Position numbers and translations under genes: made by a program. Of a stretch of DNA of 64,000 nt, positions 57,445 to 64,000 are shown piece by piece (positions within the stretch are counted from its first letter, which is position 1; each line of letters begins with the position of its first letter). Where the stretch lies: positions 1,488,001-1,552,000 of the forward strand of contig JAHYIO010000033.1 in assembly GCA_020543525.1 (NCBI GenBank), written 5' to 3'. The stretch is from Coriolopsis trogii (Eukaryota > Basidiomycota > Agaricomycetes > Polyporales > Polyporaceae). The notes beneath the pieces are model-generated. The model made no database searches. It saw only the letters and a list, made by a program, of their open reading frames with translations, and was not told the DNA's origin.

Positions 57445-58633
57445 TGCAAAAGACGACGACAGTGGATGGTGGCAGGAAATAAGGAGGAATGGCGGGCTTC
57501 AGCGATAGATCGGGCAATCAGGGGCACGGCTTTCCTACGGAGTGCAGTCAGTGTGAATCAGGTGGACTTTCGCGTGCTCGTTGTGAGTCATGGCGAATCA
57601 TGCCCTCTCATACTGGACGAGATGAAGTAGTAGAAGAGAGGGTAATGGGCAAGAATACCCCCTGGTGCCCGGGTGCAGTGAAAAACCCGTCGAGCGCGGA
57701 AGGGAGCTCTAGATATGTAGCACGATAGATTCATAGAGAAATGACCGTGATTCCGCCATATATGCAGCAATGGATATCATGGATGCTTACCCTGGCACGA
57801 GCACAATGGAAAGTGTACAAGGGGAATCGAAGGAAGTATGACTCACCAGTATCGCTCTCCACCCTTCGGGCGCGGATTAAGGAAATATCCCAGATATCTA
57901 AATTACAATCCAGACGTCCTATGACATCGCCGGCTGGCGCACACGGGCATCCTGTGAGGAACACGAGACCACCATGAAATTCTGAAGAAGGATTGTGTGG
58001 GAGAGGTCTGCACGCAGAGTTGGTTTAGTTCAATTGCAACATGTAGGTTCGCAGAAGAGCAGGATTGGACGCCGGTTCGTTCTTTCGGCAACTTGCCAGC
58101 GTCCGATAAACGTATGAACGTTCGAGACTGACCACGACGTCGGAAGGGGAAACCGTCTTGGGCAGTGCAGTCCAGCACGCATGCGTTCCTTGTGAGACTG
58201 TGAGAGACGTAGTGGTGATGGTGGTGGTAGGGTTGAGAAGTTCGAATAGACACTCTTCTCGGATGCCAGTGGTCGGTGATGCCGTTGGGGCGCGAGGCTG
58301 CTACTATCCCTCGTTCGAACAGCACACTGGCACCGATAGCATAGACAGTTGGACCCCCAGAGAGTTCTCAAGAAGGCGCATACATATACCCAATGAATAT
58401 GCGCAGTCATCGCGCGGTAGGCGACTGTGAATCTGTGACCAGTTGTATGACGTACATACGCGCGGACCCTAGGCGAGCGCGCGGGGCATACATAAGTACT
58501 TAAGTACCAAAGTCCATAAGTATCAGCGAGGATCCCCGTACGTACTCAGACCAGTTACTAGCACCTTAGTGAACGCCGCCACATCGCGCGCGCGATACCG
58601 ACTCGAGCTCGAGACAGAATCAGGACAGCACAT
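57445..58633. other. Divergent 1.2 kb intergenic region
   Basis: Separates the aminotransferase (-) and HAD (+) start codons. It holds a perfect 12-nt palindrome, gtacttaagtac, at 58496-58507 near the HAD start, followed by further aagtac/ataagta elements. No gene is supported. Confidence 0.45.
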
Positions 58634-59585
58634 ATGTCTACTACCACTTCCCAACCGGCGGAACGAGGAGCATTTGCCAAGTACAAAGCACTCGTCTTCG
58701 ACTGCTATGGCACTCTCATAGTACGCGCCACCCATCTCATCATTCCGCGTACTAATCTCTCACCAAACGCGCCCGCAGGACTGGGAAACAGGCATCTACA
58801 ACGGCCTCAAACCGCTCTTCGAGAAGAGCGGGAAGCCGTCCGACAAACGCACCGTCATCCAAGCGTTCATCTCCGTCGAGTCCGACCTCCAAGCGCAACA
58901 CCCCTCCATGCTCTACACCGACCTCCTCGCCAAAGTCTACTCCACCCTCGAGGCGCGCCTCCAGAACAAGCCCCCACCGCCAGACGCGCTCCGCGACGAC
59001 GTCTCGACCGGGACTGCCGTCGTCTCCTCCGCGCACAACGCCGCCGGCACCCAGCCCGTCGACTCCGCCCCCGTCGGCACCTCCGCCCAGACGCAGGAGA
59101 CCGCCACCCGCGACGCGACTGCGAACCCCGCAGAGGCCTTCGCGCACAGCGTCGAGACCTGGGCCCCGTTCCCGGACACGGTCCCCGCGCTCGCGACGCT
59201 CGCCAAGCACTTCAAGCTCGTCATCCTCTCCAACATCGACCGCGCCACGATCAGCAAGACGCGCAAGCTCCTCGAGCGCGACTTTGCGTTCGACGCGGTG
59301 TACACCGCCGAGGACGCTGGCGCGTACAAGCCCGCGCCCGAGATGCTCACCTACGCGCTCGCCCACCTGAAGGAAGACTTTGGCATCGAGCAGGGGCAGG
59401 TGCTCATGACCGCACAGAGCGTGTGCCATGACATCATCCCTGCAAAGGCCAGAGGGATCGCGACGTCGTGGATCAACAGGGATGCTGTCACCGGGGCGGA
59501 TCTCAGCGAGAAGGGCAACGAAGCCACGTTTGTCTTCCCTACGTTGGGAGCCATGGCGGACGCAGTCGAGAAGGCGAATGCTTGA
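58634..59585 (+). CDS. Haloacid dehalogenase-like hydrolase, 297 aa
   Basis: Two exons, 58634-58720 and 58779-59585, joined to read FDCYGTLIDWETGIYNGL. Motif I is VFDCYGTLI with the nucleophile Asp at residue 23 and the 2-haloacid dehalogenase-style aromatic residue after it. Motif II is LVILSNID; motif III is GAYKPAPEML with the conserved Lys. The final acidic region is MTAQSVCHDIIPAKARGIAT. The layout is that of type II haloacid dehalogenases, which cleave short 2-haloalkanoates, though many fungal members act on phosphates. The cap domain carries an unusual insertion of about 55 residues around 95-150, rich in Ala, Thr, Pro and Ser (DALRDDVSTGTAVVSSAHNA). No signal peptide. Family firm, substrate unknown. 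Confidence 0.9.
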
Positions 59586-59808
59586 AACGATGCAGGATAC
59601 CGAAAACTTGTGATGAATAATGTTATGCAGAAACACCTTGAACGTAGCACAGCACCGACGCCACTCTGACGGGAGCAAGATACTGATTGTATTAGTGTCC
59701 TGAGTATACGGAACGACGAATGCGATCTACTGAACATGACGATAATAGCACAAATGAGAGACGATGATACTACACAAAGATGAGATGACGAGACACGGAT
59801 CCAATCCT
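59586..59808. other. Short convergent intergenic region
   Basis: Between the HAD gene (+) and the HECT ligase (-). No feature is seen. Confidence 0.4.
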
Positions 59809-62800
59809 TCACGACAGATGGAAGCTGCCGACACCCTCACGCATCGCGACCAATAGCTTCTCCCTCATCACCGCCTTCGTAGAGTACTCAGGCAGCTTGA
59901 GATAGTTGACGCACGTCATGACGCTTGGCAGATAGTCGTCTGCGGTCAATGGCGCTTCGTGCGGCTTGCGGACGACAGTGAGAGGTGGGTTGAGGCCCTT
60001 GAAGCCTGTAATGCCAATAGTCAGATGCCTGACGGGATCGAATATACACAATGTACGAACCACCAATGGGCAGCTTCGGACTTCCAGTGATGAACTGCAG
60101 ATAGCTCCGACGAGTCGGTCCATCGTATTCCGACATGATCTCGATGAGATCCCGGATGGCACGGCTCTCCACGTGGAATCCGTGGTCCGCCTTCAATGCT
60201 TCGCTGAGGGCTGCGAGCGAGGAATTGTGAGCATCACGTCTGATGAACGAAGATGCCAGTCTTACTTTCGACACTCCAGTCCTCGTCTGCATTGCCGAAG
60301 AGCATAGCGAGCTCGTCCGCAGTGAATGCTTGCAAGTCGGCGATGGGGAAAACCTTCGAAAAGCCTTCCCGGAATGCTTGTGCCTGCGCCTGCGCACCCT
60401 TGCCAATGATGGCATCGATGACCTCGCGGACATACTCGTCAACATTGTCTGCGTTGACAGTAATATCGCGGCCGCCAGCCTATGGATCGCATATAAGCCA
60501 TCAAAGCTACAATACATGGTGATCACATGAATCTTACCTTCAATTCGATATCATATCCAGGAACGGTGAAGTCAAGACCTAGATCCTCGATATTGACCTG
60601 AGGGACGTCTTCGAGAGCAGCCAGCTTGCGGCGGAGCTACAAGTCGGAACATCAGCAGATGCGGCGTGGTCCGAGAAACGATGCGCTCACCTTCTCAGCC
60701 TGGCTATTACCAGCTGCCATCTGCTGAATCTTGTATAGCGAGCCCGCGAGTTCAGGATCGACGCGCTGGCCACAGCGTCAGCTCCAATAATCGGCACGTA
60801 CACAACCACACATACCTCGAGAGTATCGACGGTCAGAGGGACTTGCTCCCCGAGTGCCAGTTTCAGGAATATCTTGTTGAAGGACAGGTCGATAATCCTG
60901 GAATCGAGCATGGCTTTCGCGACAAACTGGCCTATCACACGGATGATATGTGTCCGCTTCCTGTGAGTAGGGTGGACCATGTCAGTAAGCGACAGCTAGA
61001 AACAGAGACAGTGTGACATACTGGACGCCGTCCTTTGCGATGTCGTCTGGGCTGATCGGCGCAGGGAACAGGCCCAGCGGATGGTGCACATACGGACCAG
61101 TGAGAGTCGGATCAGCGTCTCGCCATATCTTGAGGTCCCGACGGGCAAACTCCTTCGAGACGAGGGAATAGAACTCAAGCGTCGGACCGAGCCCAGTACC
61201 GACCTCCTCAAAGTACTCGACCTCCAGAATGGACGACGACGATCCGTAGAGCTCGAATACCTTGACTGCGGACTCGAGGATATGCTTCCTAGATATCCGA
61301 ACTTTCTGGCGTTGTAAACGACCCAGGAAGCCCACGCCGTCGTCTCGTCTAGAGCTGTCCTGCCCCCGGGTCTGCTGTTGACTCTGCCATTTGAGGATCA
61401 GCCGAGCATAGCCGAACGACGTCGACTGCAGGAAGTTGTAACGCGTGGCGAAGGGAAATAGGAAGGGGAAGTGCTGCGGGAGGTCGAGAGCCCAATCAGG
61501 TAGACATGAACTAGAAAAGCCTCAGTAGACGGTTTCAGGTCATAACAAGTCCAAGAACTGACCTTGCGACAATCATCGGCTCCTCTAGTTGCCGCGTCAG
61601 CTTGGCCGTCAACTTGTTATTCACGAATGCCGATGGAGGAAGGACACGCTTCGCTACTACCGGGTTGGAACGTTCACTCTCTTCAGCGTTCAGCTTGTGT
61701 AGCACTCTGAGAATACGCAAGATCTTGGCATGGGGCGCATCTTCAGGGAGAGACGACAGCGACGGGCTGGGCGACCGACTCCTTGCACCTGTTTCATCTA
61801 ATTATATAATGGTCAGTCGTCTGTGAATCATGTCATGTAGATCAAAGCCCAAAGCGACGCACCATCAAGAGAAGGCAGAGGACCGGGAACCTTCTTGAAC
61901 TTAATGCTGTAGACGCCTTGCCAGATCATGCTCGGTACAAAGGGCGAGCCAGATGCGCGGTGTTTTCGCATTTCATGTTGGTGAATAGCGCCGTAGATTG
62001 TGAGGTCAAGCGGCAGCTTGTGGTCATCCATGAAGAACTCTAGATGCCAGTCACTTGGCTTGGTCTTGAGCGCAGCGGCATATGAGGTCTTCGGTGTGGA
62101 AGTTCGCGGCGTCGCAGACGTGGACGGTCCCCTCCCTGGTGTTTGGACATGCGTACCGTCCGGTGTTTGCGCCTCAACTCTGTGATCTATTGCAGATTCG
62201 TGAGCAATGCTGCATATCTTCGTCGAAGGTAGATCGTACCATCGCCAACAGAGACATTGATCGTCTTATCCGCGATTGAATTATCGGGATCTTCGTCCTC
62301 AATGACCTGGCCCAAACATCAATCAGCTACAACTCTTCAAAAGCTACCACAGTCAATGTAATCCCTACCTCGGCATCAACATCTACCTCGTCATCTGTGA
62401 AGTCTGCCGCGAACTCGTCGTCGTTGACGACGGTCTCACTAGGAGCCGGTTCTGTAGCAGACGCAAGGGACTCGCGCTCTGCCGCTTCCGAAGGCCCTGG
62501 TACAGAGGAACTTTCAGCAGTCTGGCCACCAGCTGCGCTCGAAGGCTCGGCATTGTCATCAGTATTGCCTGGGGCTGAACCGTTCTTTGCACTGAGGCGC
62601 AAGCTTCGTCGCCTGCTCACACTAGCGCCTGCGGCAGACGACGATGCTGCCCCACTGCTCTCAGCGGCGGAGCTCCTCGACGACAGCTCTGGCAACGCGA
62701 AACGTGACGACGGCGGAGCAAGACCAGAAGCTGCGAGGGCTGCAAGCATCCCAGACAGCCTTGAGCTGCTTGACAGCCCCGAAACACGAGGGCGGAGGTA

Positions 62801-64000
62801 ATCGTGCAAAGCTTGGAAGGTTGCAATGGCGTGGATTGAGACCACGATGTTGCTGAGGTTCCGTGGGATGTCGGAGTCTTCTGCAGCGACGAGCCGAAGA
62901 CGCAATTGCCGAGCAAGGAGAGATGGAGAGCTACGCTTCGAGTCTAAACGTGCCGTTAGCTACCAGTGCGCGGGTTGATGAGGAAGACACCAACCGTCTG
63001 CGCTTTGCGCCACACTGACAACCTCGAACGACTCCATCCTCGTGAGACTTTCCTGCAGCTTCTTCACGAACACAGAGAATGGGGTTTGACCACCAGAGCC
63101 TCTTGTCTTCTTGGCTGTGAATGCATTGAAGAATAGATCTTGTCGCCGGCTCAAGGGCACTGAAGCAGCAATGAGCCCACCAACGAAGTAGGGATATGAT
63201 AGATACTTACCTGAACGCTCCGCATCGGTTAGAAATTGCAACAAGCCATCAATGACGCCGCTTTGCAGAAGCTCGAAACTGGACACGGAAGTGTGCTGAG
63301 AGCCGAATAGTGCTGCTAGTTCCCCAAGTGCAGCCCCGAGCTCCTTCTCGGATGCCACCGGATTGGTGATACGCTCTACCAATCGTCGAAGAGTCGCAAA
63401 GACATCATCGTTCCCGGCTGCCTCGTCCGCGGTAAGGTACTTGAATCGAATGACGCGTGCCCGCAATGTGATCACATCGTCGGGCTCGATAGCCATGGTG
63501 GACGACTTCTTGTAACCGGGGATCGTCGGAATCACAGCAATGGGGATGGGCACGGAAGTAGCGACACCAGTATCGGCTGGTGAAGGCGCTTCCGAGATAT
63601 CTTTGTCGGCGGTCTTGGACCTCGAGGACGCAACGGAGCGCGAGGCTAGAGACTCGATCTCGTGGAAGACGCCCTCTCGCCGGAAGACCGGCTTGTATTC
63701 CGTAGGTACCTTAGCCAAGAGCAATTCGACGAGCTGCAGGGCACCAATCACAAGGGTTGGATGATCCTTTGAAGAGAGAATCGAAGAGGCGAAGCTGGCA
63801 ACCGGTACGCACTACGAGATAGCATTGGTGAGTATGAGGGTCTGAAGAGTGGTCCCGTGGTGACATACCGTGAAGACCCGTTTGAGCTCATCTCCATCCA
63901 AGAAGCTGACCGCCTTCAACAAACCCGTTAGCGTCTTGATGCGTACAGGTGTAATCACGCTCGCAGCGTATACATCGACGAGGATCGGCACCATGAGATG
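59809..64000 (-). CDS. UFD4: HECT-type E3 ubiquitin ligase, Ufd4/TRIP12-like (5' part outside window)
   Basis: The gene enters from the right edge and ends at the stop at 59809-59811. The right-hand exons carry armadillo-like helical repeats ([33 protein letters not shown]) and [21 protein letters not shown] long Ser/Ala/Glu-rich region spans 62350-62760. The HECT domain begins around 61330, with [60 protein letters not shown] and [19 protein letters not shown] sequence. The C terminus has [20 protein letters not shown], with the catalytic Cys of the MTC motif near 59915, and ends EGVGSFHLS, as in Ufd4 and TRIP12. These enzymes mark ubiquitin-fusion and N-degron substrates for the proteasome. 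Many short introns are present. The start is not in the window. Confidence 0.88.

Noticed and set aside
58752..59678. A 308-codon minus-strand open frame opposite the HAD gene
   Set aside because: The Arg/Val/Gly/Asp-rich product matches no family and overlaps a clear dehalogenase exon; it is a shadow.
1..64000. CRISPR arrays, insertion sequences, LTR or TIR transposons
   Set aside because: No regularly spaced direct repeats, transposase, reverse transcriptase or integrase motifs, or long terminal repeats were visible.

Overview
This window is nuclear DNA of a wood-decaying basidiomycete, most likely an Agaricomycete of the Polyporales type. The evidence is dense genes split by many 50-70 nt GT-AG introns, GC-rich coding sequence, a GH45 subfamily-C endoglucanase very like the Phanerochaete enzyme, a GPI-type chitin deacetylase, and a family of seven-pass membrane proteins (DUF6533) known to me mainly from Agaricomycetes. 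I see no transposon, CRISPR array or organellar sequence. Introns were placed by eye from donor, branch and acceptor signals and reading phase, so exon ends are models. Similarity statements come from memory of the families, not from a search.

Layout. 1-4 kb: a small conserved gene and carnitine acetyltransferase (+). 4.4-19.6 kb (-): a Rho1 GEF (Rom2-like), a Sec1/Munc18 protein, a chitin deacetylase, an EI24/RRT8-like membrane protein and a short-chain dehydrogenase (SDR copy 1). The first three fit cell-wall and polarized-secretion work. 20.2 kb (-): an intron-containing tRNA-Arg(ACG). 20.6-31.1 kb: a VPS62-like protein, a small secreted protein and a His-rich repeat protein (+), a divergent pair of a ubiquitin-like/WLM protease (-) and a disordered protein (+), then a DnaJ protein of the Caj1/Djp1 type (+).

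31.4-42.7 kb is the most unusual part. It is a head-to-tail array of four apparently intact DUF6533 genes preceded by a frameshifted relic. A further copy lies inverted at 51.7-53.6 kb. All four array genes need the same 2-nucleotide exon between two normal-sized introns to stay in frame. 43-48 kb holds poorly characterized genes, including a single-span membrane protein. 49.4-51.3 kb holds SDR copy 2, followed by a decayed copy of the same tRNA at nearly the same spacing and orientation as copy 1, so the SDR-tRNA block appears to be a segmental duplication.

54.6-64 kb: GH45 endoglucanase (+), class III aminotransferase (-), haloacid-dehalogenase-like hydrolase (+) and the 3' part of a Ufd4/TRIP12-type HECT ubiquitin ligase (-) that runs off the window.
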